Below, piece after piece: positions 9,547 to 20,751 of a DNA stretch of 64,000 bases. The DNA comes from Phytoseiulus persimilis (lineage: Eukaryota; Arthropoda; Arachnida; Mesostigmata; Phytoseiidae): the NCBI GenBank assembly GCA_037576195.1, contig CM075102.1, forward strand, positions 25,106,745 through 25,170,744, read 5' to 3'. A program made the position numbers and the translations under genes. Numbering within the stretch: the first letter of the stretch is position 1; each line of letters opens with the position of its first letter. A model generated the notes under the pieces. That model made no database searches. It saw only the letters and a list, made by a program, of their open reading frames with translations, and had not been told where the DNA came from.

Positions 9547-12500
9547 ATCCAAGAGGGAAATGAGAAGACAGAAGAACGAAAAGAAGCTTTCTAGGAGCCA
9601 AGACCTCCCAGTGATTGAGATGGAATGCCGCATCGAACACCTGAGTCTTCACCCTTCAGCTAGTTCCCCCCTCCCCCGTTCTATCGATCATTAGTGTATG
9701 GGAAGAACTCGGTCAACAAACATCCATTCATGATCCGACTTCGCAGATTGGCCGAATGCAGCAGAGACGCGAATGATTTGGCTTTCAAAATTTCATGCTC
9801 GTCTTCTCACAACGTAATCGATGTTGGTCCAAGCGCAACCTCAACCGCAAAAAGTCCCATACACACAATATAGTTGACATTGCAGAAGCCGGAAGATTTT
9901 CATCGTGATTCTATTCCCGATAGACCTCCGGAATCCTGATCGATAGATCCATGGCCTTGACTGCCCCGGTCCTGCATGGCTTTCTCGGGACATAGGATCC
10001 AAACCTAGCGAGCGAAGCCGCACCGAGCACGCAGGTTCGGTTCGAAGCGTCGGTCATTTTTCAAAATCGCGAAGTAGAGCATTTTCAAGATGCGAACGAA
10101 TGAACGGAAGACGATCTGTGTCTTTTCACTTGTTCTCTATTCACTGTTCCTGCGTTCTTTCTCAAAGTATCCGGAGGCTCGCTCTGAGCAATCTCTGGTT
10201 CTCCATTCGACTGCCGGGCGATTCCGCGCCGGCCGGCAACGACAGGAGGCAACTAGCGACGGAGCTCGCATTATCACGCCTATGCGGAAACTCTAACGTC
10301 CAAGGGCGCGCATCACTTTCACTCCTCGCTCGTCCAAGATTCAACACAGTGTTGGAGCTTCCTCATTGTCGGGGAATGAGTCCGCATACTCAACACCGCA
10401 AGCCAGCTGGCCCGTCGTCTCGCCCCACGTTTGTTATTCAGAGAAATTAACGCATACCACACTTCCGACCCCTGGCCGACCGTAGGCCACTCGGGGTGGT
10501 CGTAATAACGCTGGCAGCGCGAAGGCCCCTCGACCCATCGGTATCGAACAATAGCGTTCTCACCCTGCTGACCTCCCTGCATGAGAACCTCTTTCGCCCG
10601 GGAATCCCGGGACGCGCAGTAATGCAAACCTGGGCGCTTCCACGCCGGCGAGCCATCACGACTTCCAATGCTGACCGATCGATCGACATCACACTTGCTC
10701 CCGAACTTTTTCGAACTGGAGCATTCGCTGAATTATGTAGGAAGAGCCTACCTCCAATCAGGGCGCTTGATTGAGCGAGTGTATCTCCGTCCAGGAGGAT
10801 TTATCAGCATTGGCGAATAGAAGGCTGCTGAAGACTGCTTGAAGATTACACCCAGCAAGCCAGCCAAGCAGCCACTCACTTACTTGGTCGCCAAGCGAGA
10901 GAAGACAGTCTTTTTCCAAAGCCAAAGAGCTCCACGCTTAATAGGATCGAGATCAGCCATCCAGCCGACGGCAGCAACGGCGGCAGCCTAAAAGAAGGAG
11001 TTAGGAGGTCCCACCAAGGGACCAACTGATGAAGGAGTGAGCTCGGCACAAAATAGAGTTTTGATCTAAAATTGATGAGCAAACGACGGAGACGACGCTC
11101 TGAGGTTTTGTCACTGTCGACTTCGTACACTCGCTTTTCATTGTTTTCATTCAATCGAAGCAACAAGCAGACGAGAGAGAATCGAGGAACCCTGATTCGT
11201 CACTGGATTCCGTGTTTCGCTGATCTATCCTCTCAAATGCCAGTCAGGAGTTGTGACCTGGTTACAGATATCTGACACTGAGCGCTCTCGCGCTCTTGAG
11301 CTCCCTTCTTATATCGGAAGATAATCAACGGGTCAACTAATACAAAATCGCTTCCTCCATAAACTCTTCCGGTTTTCATGAATTGATGATAAATCATGTT
11401 GGGAAGTGCAGGTTCCACTCGTATGAGCTCTCATGTTTATCGTAACCTTCTGGTGAAAACAGAGGATGCTTGCGATGTTCCTTGGAAATGGGATTTATGG
11501 GATGCTGAGAAGTTGTGTTCGGCCATGCTGGTGCTGAACTGGTTCCCTTGAGCGTGACTCGCAATCTGGCGCTTGTTGAGGATTTCGTGGATGGGAAGGG
11601 GTGAGTCAGGCTCGGAATCGTTTCGGAGGGAGGAACGCGGGCCAACGGATGAAGGCGATGATCCCTGAAAGATGTCCTCCCGTTTCCCCTTATCCGTTTC
11701 CTCAAAACCGATCCCCCGGAACCGCTTCACAGAAACCGAGATTGGTCCTGGAAGGTCCCATTTGTCGGTGATTCTGTTATGGCTCAAATTATTTCTTCCG
11801 AGACATGTCATTGATACGAGGTCGGCTAGACTCTTGAGAGGGAGGCAACGTAAAGAGTTTCGTGCTAAGACGGCGCCTGTCGACTCCCGAGCACTCGACG
11901 ACTCCCAATAGGAGAATCGGACAACCGTTTTCCAACAGTGTGAACAATGTTTGAGAATTATTGAATGTCACAATTTCTACATATATTTGAACACATATGT
12001 AGGGACATCCATGCGAGGCTTGAGGAGAGTCACCCGGGGTCACACAAGAGTTTTAACAGACGTCACGTATATTGGCCGTATTGTCACAGTGGGTTTCGAC
12101 TCGTCTTCGAACCTCCGCTCTTGTAGTTGAAGACGTGAGCCAACTTCTCACGCTCATGGTTGATCGTCTGCCGAACTTTCTCGATCCCTCAACACGACTC
12201 GCTTCCCTTAAGTCCGGTTTATCGAACTCCGCGCTCTACAAAGGGCTCATCCACTCGGAGGGTTTCCAAATCAGGCGGAAGTTTCTGGTTGTGGGACCGG
12301 TTTCGGGTAGAGAAGTTCAAGAAAACCGGCTGTAACCCCCTACGATGGAGACCTCCGGCCTTGACGAATAGTTTGGTCGCAACAGGCTGCTTACCCCGAC
12401 TGCCACTCGAGGGGAAGATTGGGAGGTGCAGAAAGCTCTCTGGATCGGGGGTTCACAACCTCCTTTCCTTGGAATACTTTCTCGCTCGTGCGACAGGGAG

Positions 12501-12779
12501 TAAATAAATGCATGGTTCACCTTGTCCGCTCATTCTCATTGATGATGATTCTTCGAATCATTCCACTGCTTTTCAAAGAGTTCGCATTCCGGGTCCGGGG
12601 GACTCCGAGTTTCGGTGACGCCGGTAGCTGTTTGTGCGCACGCAGTGTGGTGGGCCAACAACAACGCAGATACGAAGCCAAAGCAATCCACAGTTTCGGA
12701 GATCTCTATAGCGCTGCTCGGGAAAGGCGTTGATGTAGAAAGAATCAAGAAGGTTCTGGGACCTTCTAGCTAACTCGTA
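9547..12779. other. Unassigned stretch left of the Gypsy remnant
   Basis: No gene recognised. Open frames such as minus 10319-10627 (102 codons) and minus 11437-11811 (124 codons) overlap open frames on the other strand and match no family. The part next to 12780 may hold further decayed pol sequence of the Gypsy fragment, but RNase H and integrase motifs were looked for on the minus strand and not found. Confidence 0.4.
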
Positions 12780-12984
12780 ACTCGTTGGCGCGGTCATCAT
12801 CGCGTTGGACTGTCTCGTGGAGTCATCTTGCTTTTTCGTGGTCGGTGTCTCTCCAGAAACTCCTGATCCAACACCTCCCTCTCGTGGACGAGTGCTCAGG
12901 TTCGCAAGATCCCGCTGCTGTGGTAACGGATCCCCACAGCTGCGTGTCGGTTTCCATGCGGACTTCGAGTCATTGTGTGTGTGC

Positions 12985-13300
12985 TTTTTTTATTTCCCTC
13001 TGGATTATGGTGTCATCTAATTATGCTACTGTGCCAGGAAGATCTGCTACCACTGAATCTCTAATTCTCTGGCGAATACATGAGGCAGTTTTCACCGCGA
13101 GCGGGCATCTTCTCATCTCCAAGAGAGATTCCGTTGTGTTTATTGTCAGTAGTCTGTAACTCTCAGGCTCGACGCGGATTTGAAGATACGCTCCACTCAG
13201 GTCGATTTCCGAAGAGAATTTTCCTCCGTGGAGTGTGCGGAAGATGTCTTCCGCCGTCTGTAGAGGGTGAAAGTCATCTTCGATGGTCTTTCGAGTCCTG
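12985..13300 (-). pseudogene. Gypsy reverse transcriptase remnant with stop in the YLDD box
   Basis: Minus-strand translation gives FHPLQTAEDIFRTLHGGKFS, then EIDLSGAYLQIRVEPESYRL, LTINTTESLL and AVKTASCIRQRI, ending at A-stop-LDDTIIQ near 13011-13022. These line up with Gypsy RT motifs PLP-x-x-x-D-x-F, KIDLSDAYLQI, LTINT, GVK-x-AP and YLDDI. The first catalytic Asp (in IDL) and the DD pair are kept, but the Tyr of YLDD is now TAA. The enzyme would convert element RNA to DNA; this copy cannot. Confidence 0.82.
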
Positions 13301-13490
13301 TGGAGTGGTCGAAATTTCGGACCACGACAACTGGAGCGCCCTCGAGTCGGTCGATTTCTATCGCGACCTCCGGGAGTACAGAGTACGGCATCTGGATTTT
13401 ATCGGCTGGAGCCTCGAAGTGGATCGTGTTTGATGAGCCCTGTGGTTCGACTTTTCGGGGACTACGTACTCTTGCGTCCTCCCGACATAC

Positions 13491-13880
13491 CTTCTCGAGG
13501 TGTCCTTCTTTCTTGCAGAACTTTCAAGTTGCTTTCCTGAATTCGCTGGCGGCGGCATCGTGATTTTTCTCGCCGTGACTCGCGAGGCATTGCACCGTTT
13601 CGCCCGAAGTCGCCACTTCGGTGGTTCCGAGGAGGTTTGGTGCGCGAACCCTCGCCATATTGTATTCTGGTTCGGGGGCTTTTATCGCTTCAATGAGCTC
13701 CTTAGAGGTTAGCGCTTCAACCCTCTTCGGCATAACATGACGTGAAAACCGGTTGAATTCACCCGTTCCCAGCTTCGAAGCTACAAATAGGGCTCGTTCG
13801 GTATCTATTCGCAGCGGTTCGGTTCCGGATTCTAGCATCGTTTGCTAACTTTCATACCATGCTTTGAAGTTATATGCTGC
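13491..13880 (-). pseudogene. Gypsy gag (capsid plus zinc knuckle) remnant
   Basis: The minus frame reads FKAWYES, a stop, then TMLESGTEPLRIDTERALFV, a gag-type stretch, with FNRFSRHVMPKRVEALTSKE further on. It ends in KFCKKEGHLEKVCRE, a zinc knuckle (C-x4-H-x4-C visible, first Cys of the pair replaced). The longest open piece is 13524-13838 (104 codons). Stop codons lie before that piece and again between it and the knuckle. In Gypsy elements this protein coats genomic RNA. Confidence 0.72.
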
Positions 13881-14324
13881 ATCTGAGAATTTCGTTGATG
13901 TTGCATTTTGATTTCCCCATTCCTGGTTTTCTGTTGTGGTTTTGGTGTATTCCTTTTCAGTTTCGAGTTCAGGATGTCCACTTTCACTCTGCCAAACACC
14001 TCGACCCCACAGTTGTATTCTTCACGGCTTGGGTCCTCTCTCCTCTCACCTCCTGTCCACACTCGGGAGAAAACCAAGGAGGTTGGATGGAAAACACGCT
14101 CCTCGACGATGACATCGAGGAGGGAGGGAACGGGAAGGAACGTCAATCCCTACTTTCATTCCGATCATACCCTATGATCTCTCCATGCTGACCAAGCTCG
14201 TGACATATTGTGTGCGCGCGTTCATCGTGATGTTTGTCCTCCTCATCTAGCAGCTGTTTGCACCATCTGCTCGCTCCGACGCACACCTGTGGAAAGTACT
14301 GGCCCACGGCAGTAGGATCCAGGA

Positions 14325-14341
14325 CCCCCCCCCCCCCCCCC
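14325..14341 (+). repeat. Poly-C run (17 C)
   Basis: Uninterrupted C run directly before GCCGGGAGG. Length is likely polymorphic or prone to sequencing error. Confidence 0.9.
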
Positions 14342-15555
14342 GCCGGGAGGGAGGTGTTGAGTCGTATGTCCACCGAGTGACACCGACTACAAAGGAGTAT
14401 GATGAGTCCAGGAGAGAGTCCACCACAATGACGACTGCGCCACCGAGTCATGAGTTACCAAGGAACGAAGTGGTCCTGATCCGGCCGTGACACAGCTCAG
14501 ACGTGTTTTTGTTCAACCTCCTTGGTTTTCCTCCTAGTATTGACGAAAGGTAAAAGTGCACATGTCGTGTAGGATACAACAGTTTCATTGATATCCCCAT
14601 GAGGAAACCAAGAGTTGTCATCCCTAGACTTGATTTTTCTCTCGGTCAGATTTCGAGAAGGCTGTCTCCGGCGCAGATCCTTTGGGCAAATCCTTGATCC
14701 GAGGGGTATTGACGAGCGATTCCCGGATGTCCGCGTTCCCAGCTCTCAATTCGCGACGGGAATGCATGGCCAGAAATGGATTTGGCCAGAAATGGGATCC
14801 ATTCAAACGTCGAGAGGGCCGAGCGGCCAAAGCAGTCTACACCAGACGCTTGGATTCACTGAACAACGTTGATGCCATTCCAATGTTAGTTCCCATGAAG
14901 TTTGGAACGGAACCTATGAATCAATCGAATGCTCCCTCTGGTAGGCGCATGTCATTCAATTCGTGAAATAGTTTCGTGTTCTGATACACGATACCGATCG
15001 CTGAACATTTGATTGGGGTGAGACAGAAACCCCACAAGGAACTCCCCACGTTGTAATCATTGGAAAACGTCGAACTCGATCGTGAGCACACCCGGTCAGG
15101 AGTGCTTCCGACTGGATCAACTAGAGTGGAAAGTGCATATCCTCCCATTTCCTCGAAGCTTCCTAGTTCCAAGGATTCGATTCAGACTTGGCCGAATTAT
15201 AGTCTCCCCGATCGAGGACAAAATAGGTCATCTGCAGCCATTACTCCTCTTGAATACTTTGTTGGAATTCCGCATATGTAGTTCAGCCCGGATGAATAGT
15301 TTCCTCATTTTCTTCCCGGAACTCATCGTATATGCCAGAGCTGGCTCCTCCCCGCGTTTCATCGAAACTGAAGGTTCATCTGCGGAAAATTCGATTGAGT
15401 GTAAGAAACCCCGGCAGTTGGACCCAACGGGGTACCGTACTCTGAGTTCGCCTCTGGAATTTCGCTGCCGCAATTCCGTCGCAAGATACCTCGCTGCCGA
15501 GAAGATATTTCTGCGGGGGGACGTGAGACGCTCCTTCTCCTCTCAAAAAAACATT

Positions 15556-15596
15556 GTCGCGGCGAGAAATCTCTCCTGGAGAATTTCTTGCGGCGA
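15556..15596. repeat. Imperfect inverted repeat (hairpin)
   Basis: Arm GTCGCGGCGAGAAAT (15556-15570) faces ATTTCTTGCGGCGAC (about 15582-15596), 13 of 15 positions complementary, around a short loop containing TCTCCTGGAGA. The core GGAGAATTTCT recurs in the palindrome at 61588. Confidence 0.6.
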
Positions 15597-17791
15597 CGTT
15601 TCTCGCAACAAAGTTCTGTGGGCCCAAGCTCATACCATAACAGTTGGGGTTTCCGACAGGGGATTCGATTTTTTGGAAAGAAGGGTCTGTCTCGAGAAAA
15701 ACAATCAGCTCGAAGGGAAAATTCTGACAATATTGACCTTGAACATTCTCGGAATTCCGGAGGAACTCCGTCGTGTTCCCGCTTTTCGTTCCTTCGAGAG
15801 CCGAAAAACTTCAACTGTGACTTTCGTAAGATACACATATCCCTTTGTCCGTTAGTACGAAAGGTCTGATGATGATCTACGAATTTTTCTTCGAAGTGCT
15901 ATCCTTGAAACCTGGAATTATGGTCTAATAACTCGATGTCTGGTCTCCGCGAAGACCAGAGTTCAATAAGACTCGTTGACGTGAAACGAATGTGGTAAAT
16001 ATACTTCATCGGAGTCGTCCGGCCGGTCGTTCACACGCTCGTATCGGATCTTCCTGCTCATCTGAGGCTTGCCAGCTCTCTCGAATCTCAGGGGCGGGAA
16101 AGGAGCCACGCACGCCACGTTGGCTCGGTTATTTCGGGGTGGCTCGGTGTTACAACGAATATCACTTAGCATACAATTGGCAGGCAAGCGAGCAAGCAGA
16201 TAGGCGAGTCAGCTCCTCGGCTGTCCGACCAACCGGCCCGCTGGCTCCCTCGCAGTTAGTCGGGAAGCGCCATAGCTTTCGCTTACTGGTTTGCAACGCT
16301 GTTCACGAGATGCGTTTTCGTTTTCCATCCCTCCGTCCGTCTCAGCTGCCCTCCCAGCAGCGCCTGTACTGTCGGGTCTGCATGTTAGTCATACTGACGG
16401 TGCCACAAGCCGTCTCCGAGGACGGAATCCCAAGCTCAATAAAGTATAGCGGCTGGCGACTGATTGCAGGCATTCTACGTAGACGCCTGGTCTCCCACTC
16501 CCCAAATTGCAAATGAGCGTGCCGGTTCGCTCGTCACCTCATGGCTGCCCAAGACAAGATTCTGATCCTCCTGTGAGGATTTCGTGCGCGGGACACAGCT
16601 TGTCAAGTTGCCACGTTGTTGACTCAATAATCCCTCGCTGCTGTTGTTGATGGTGCCCATTCTGTCCTCTTGCTATGAGCGCTGAACTGATCTTCTGATT
16701 GGTCTCTGACTGTTCCCGTGGAAAAGCAGCGTTTCCAAAGAGATCCGAGTCCGAGGGCCCGCATCTCTGTTCGAAACTCGTCAAGTCGGCCGAGATGACT
16801 CAAAAATTAAGACTCTCTATTGATCTCCATCGATTGTAATGAGCTCTCGAGGGCGGAACAGATTCAACTATGGTCCGGAATCGTCGCGAACGCGGCATAG
16901 GGAAATGGTGAAGGGTTTATGAGAGGACATTCGTTATTGATTTCTTTGACTGCCGCTGTCATCGACTCACAATCAGCGGGAAGTAGCCCAACCCAGCGTC
17001 TCTGTCTTACGCTTCGAGTTTCATTTGCAGCCGCTCAGTTGTTGACAGTGATGCGACGAAGACGGCACTAAGTTTTCCATTCTCAAAAGATTCCTCGATC
17101 GCATTCTGTATGGCGATTGCAGACCGAGAGTCGAGTACGACCCGTTTCGGTCTGCCCGCCTCGTTCGGTTCTCGAATCCGGACTCGGCTCAGCCTGTTCC
17201 CGCATCTCAGGGGTGGGGCTCGAGCCTACACCACGCTCTGTCCTGTGGCATAGTCACTGTGACAATCTCATTGACCACACGTCCATCCCTGTTCGGAAGC
17301 TGAGGGAGAAATGATTGCAACAGGTGAGGAATATTGGCAGAGATACCGGGCTGGAATCTGGTCCACAAGGATCAGATGATAGGAAGCGGCATTCGCGACG
17401 ACCCGTTCGGGATCATTATCGCCTCATGGTCACTGAAACGATTATATATTCTGCCAGGAATATGTCTCCATCATTAACCTTCTGACAAAATCCGTCCTGT
17501 TTCGCGGGTTCACCAGTCTTCCGGGGTGTGATGGCTCAAACAGTTCGGGAAATCCAAATTTTATTTGATTGAAAATTCGTCCATCTTTCTCCCGCGCATT
17601 GCGACCCAACCCGGTGCAGAAAACGGAAATTCCACGTCTTGAAACACCAATTATGTTTGCTCGATCAATTAATTTATTCATTACATTACTCGATTAGGTT
17701 TGGTTCTGGCACCCTGGAAGTCGTGCCGTCTCTTGCGGAAACGTACGGAACGGCAAATCGAGCTAGGTGGGTCCCGATCAACTGTTCAGTC

Positions 17792-18264
17792 CACTGGCTC
17801 TCAACCCTCTAGGGCCCGTGGCCCCCTAACGCCAGAGAGAAAGCCGTGGCCCCCTGAAGCCCGTCATAGATTCCGAAGGAGGAGACGGAAGATGTGATGA
17901 ACTTTTCAAGTGTTGGAAATAATAGTAAAAATCGTCTCCAACTCGGGGAGGAAAGTAATGCTCAGATTGGTTCCGGAATCACCCCTGAGAACCGGGGACG
18001 CTTGAATTCCCCCCGAGTCAGAGTACAGCTTCTAAAAACATCATCGTCTTCCCCCAAACGCCGTTATTAACATCATCAGGACTCCCGGAGTCTCCTTGAG
18101 AGTCATGATGGCATATATCACACAAAATTCTTCTCAATCTTGAGCAAGAGTCCAAACTCCTCGCTCGTGAACATCTATGTACTATGAAGTGGTACGAAGA
18201 AATCTTCCCTGCCCCCTCCAAGAATCCGCCGTTGCCTCTTTTGGCTCCAGGTTGAGAATCAGTG
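17792..18264. mobile_element. hAT miniature (non-autonomous) transposon, 473 bp
   Basis: Left end CACTGGCTCTCAACC (17792-17806) and the reverse complement of the right end, CACTGATTCTCAACC (18250-18264), match at 13 of 15 positions and resemble hAT termini of the CAGTGGTTCTCAA type. Flanking 8-mers are GTTCAGTC (17784-17791) and GTCCAGTC (18265-18272), 7 of 8 identical, the target-duplication length of hAT elements. GTGGCCCCCT occurs twice just inside the left end, a common subterminal motif. No transposase frame fits inside. Confidence 0.82.
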
Positions 18265-18272
18265 GTCCAGTC

Positions 18273-20711
18273 GTTGCCCATCCGCTCGAGTTCGCGAGAA
18301 TCGCTGCTTTTGGATGGGTCTGGGATATGATGTCAGACACGCGACTCTGGCGGATCTGGCCAGTCTTACGAATCCAGAGCGGGGGGACGCCCGGTCCCCC
18401 GCATCTTTCCTTGACTCTCTTCCTGTGCGACACGTATGAATGAAGCTAGCTTGAGATCTGATTCTTGCTGGAAGCGTGAACTTTCGAGCGCGACGATGTG
18501 AAGAGGGCTCCCGTCTCTCTTTCATGAAGCTGGAGTGAATTATTCGAGTTGAGGTGCGCTAAAAAACCCCAACCGCCCCTCGGGCCATACCTGAGTTCGC
18601 CACTGTCCAGAGCTCAATGACCTCGATTCTGTTGCCGGGGAATCGGCCGTTGGGCAAGCGTTCCTCACGAAATCCCCCCAATCCCGAAGTGTTTCGAGCA
18701 ATATTCTACATGAGTGAACCATTGGTATTTGTTGTAAATCGACTGATTTCGACGGGCACCTCCCTCATAAGCAGATATTTTTCTTTCTCAAGGTGCCCCG
18801 AAAACTAAGGTCCCATCAGCCTCGGGAACACCTCCTTGAACCTCGAAAAGAATGGTCAGATCAAGGGAAAAGTATGATCAGACCGGGGCGGAACTATTCT
18901 GGATAACTCTTCGTGGAGCAAAGATTCAAATACCCTGAGGACACTGAGCACCCTGAGGATGGTGACATAGAATAACCATGACAACACCCGATTGTAACGG
19001 TGACCAAGGGACACGGAAGGACCGAGAGGGAGAGATTGGGAACCGCTTCCGTCAGATGTGACCGAACCCTGTCTAGCGTGTATCCCAGAGGAGATTCAAC
19101 CGGAGTGAAGACTCGGAGGAAAATCAGGCGGAATTATTCCTTTCGGGAAGATACCATTGTCGTTTTTCCAGATTAGTGCTTCCAGTTCTCAGCTCACAGG
19201 CGAGCCCGAATCGTTCCCCTATATTCGGCTCACGAATCCCGATATTTCATATGAACGAAACTTCCTTCCCTGAGACTAAGGTCATCGAAGCTGATAACAG
19301 GCTCGATGAGCGAATCAACGCTCCCCTGAATCAGTATTTGCTTATAACATATCTCTTCGAAGTTTCGATCCGTTCGCGTCGTCTCGCCACTTCCTTGCTT
19401 CTTGCCGCCGTCGTTCATGTTGTTGATGTCGGCACAATAATCAGAGCCACATCGAACTTCGGTTCCATGCGAATAAAGTTGCTGAACGGGGCCTGCTTAC
19501 ATAGGCCAGCCCGGGGACTTCCTTGTAGAAACTTTTGCAACCTTATTAATACCATAAGTCAGTTCTTCGCCTGCTGTATTCCTCGATATGAGCCTTCAAA
19601 GACGGCGACAAAAGGTTCAACGTGGGCTTTCCGCCGTGGGGTAATTCGGATTCCTGTTCCATCCAGGATATTGAAACAAGAAAATAGAGCGGTGCTCGTT
19701 ACTCCCCGGGGCCGCATGTTCGGGATGGATCGGTCAAATCCAGCGACAGTGAAGCTACACTCCACGCATGATTCTCTCCAAGTTCACCGCATCGAGTGTG
19801 CCCGAAATCAATCAACTCTGGACGGGTCCTGGATGTCGTCTCTGAGCGAGAGGCTAGAACAACCACGCAGTCGGATTAGTTCGTTCATCGAAGAGATGGT
19901 CGATCGGTTAGTTCGGTCTCTGGCAGATCTACGCAGCCGCAACAACGTAGCCTCGAGCGGGAGGTCGATTCCTGCCGCATTCTCTCTCCGACAACAGTCT
20001 CTAGGGTGCCCATCCAAGCCGCGCACACAGAGTTGAGAACGTTACCTGAGCTGCGCGCCTGGAGAACCTCATTCTGCGAAAATGAAGAAAACCAAGGGAG
20101 ACTCGGACAGTAGTTTCGGAAATTCCCATACTGTCTCCAGGAACTCGAACTCAGAAGAAGCACTCTTGGCGGATGGCTGCGGGATGCGAGATTCTACGAA
20201 TAAAGAGATCAACCTGAGAAACAAGATAACACAGCGTGTTGGAATGATAGAGTTCCGAGGACTCAGTTCGAAATTCCATCCGGTCGCTTGCTCGGACCGA
20301 GCCGCTAGGTCTACCAAATTTCGGAATTTCCTCCGATTCCTTCAAATCCACACTCAGACCATTCCCCGAGAGACGGGTGGAAAGAAACTGGGGATATGAC
20401 CGAGAATTTTAGGGACGAATGTCTGCTGAGCCATTGCCGCTGGACACCTCATGAATAGAGCGTCCTGTTATACGATGGGAGAAGGTGGGGCGTCGTGCTC
20501 CGTGGAAAACATGATTTGTTTCGAGGAGAGTTAGAACCCTTTTGTCTCTAGACGGATCTCCTTGAATTCCCGTCATACTTAAGCCAAACGTCTGCCGGCG
20601 TCTAGGTCCTCAGAGAGTCATGCCAAAGGAGTTTCTCCCGGTTCCCGAGGGTGTCTCAGAAATTGCTGCCAGTCAGACTCGATTCGTCAGATCGAGGAAC
20701 GGTTCTTGGCA
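18273..20711. other. Unassigned stretch containing a 286-codon open frame
   Basis: No recognised gene. Plus 19176-20036 is the longest uninterrupted frame in the window, but the opposite strand also carries open frames (for example minus 19559-19765 and 19808-20026). No domain, signal peptide or clear splice site is apparent. Around 18925-18960 ACCCTGAGGA is repeated twice 18 bp apart. Confidence 0.4.
19176..20036 (+). CDS. Uncharacterised 286-codon open frame, doubtful
   Basis: Opens with ATG and ends with a stop at 20034-20036. The translation has a hydrophobic patch around LATSLLLAAVVHVVDVG (roughly residues 70-86) and a Ser/Arg-rich second half with SLSERLEQPRSRISSF. I do not recognise it. 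A frame this long is rare but not excluded by chance in 64 kb with few stop codons. Weak points are the lack of codon regularity, overlapping minus frames, and no promoter or polyadenylation signal. Confidence 0.15.
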   Translation: MLPVLSSQASPNRSPIFGSRIPIFHMNETSFPETKVIEADNRLDERINAPLNQYLLITYLFEVSIRSRRLATSLLLAAVVHVVDVGTIIRATSNFGSMRIKLLNGACLHRPARGLPCRNFCNLINTISQFFACCIPRYEPSKTATKGSTWAFRRGVIRIPVPSRILKQENRAVLVTPRGRMFGMDRSNPATVKLHSTHDSLQVHRIECARNQSTLDGSWMSSLSERLEQPRSRISSFIEEMVDRLVRSLADLRSRNNVASSGRSIPAAFSLRQQSLGCPSKPRTQS

Positions 20712-20751
20712 GCCATAACTCAACTGCAATTTGAATGCTCCAATTGGCAAC
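20712..20751 (+). repeat. Dispersed repeat, copy 1
   Basis: About 40 bases beginning GCCATAACTCAACTG and ending CTCCAATTGGCAAC. They match 23596-23635 at about 36 of 40 positions in the same orientation. Neither flank is similar between copies, so this is a short interspersed fragment of some larger unseen family. Confidence 0.7.

Larger units (their letters stand above)
12780..13880 (-). mobile_element. Gypsy-type LTR retrotransposon fragment (gag to reverse transcriptase)
   Basis: Reading the minus strand from 13880 downwards gives capsid-like sequence, one zinc knuckle, a short weakly conserved stretch where a protease would be, then reverse transcriptase. The order and motifs fit the Ty3/Gypsy group (K02A2.6-like elements in animals). 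No LTR, RNase H or integrase is recognisable, and the frame changes several times, so it is an internal fragment. The left limit is approximate, because the match fades after the YxDD region near 12990. Confidence 0.8.
13881..17783. other. Unassigned stretch with poly-C run, hairpin and one long open frame
   Basis: No recognised gene. It holds a run of 17 C at 14325-14341 and an imperfect hairpin at 15556-15596. A 257-codon plus frame (15082-15855) is mirrored by a 159-codon minus frame over 15359-15838, and neither resembles a known protein. 15990-16450 is GC-rich and purine/pyrimidine patterned (AGCGAGC-type runs), like many CpG-rich insect intergenic segments. A 79-codon minus frame at 17442-17681 lies in more AT-rich DNA. 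Confidence 0.45.

Noticed and set aside
10319-10774. Frames on both strands resembling a LINE C-terminus
   Set aside because: On closer reading no Cys/His finger or RT motif could be aligned.
15082-15855. 257-codon plus frame as a gene
   Set aside because: It overlaps open minus frames, includes a hairpin repeat, and shows no protein-like regularity.
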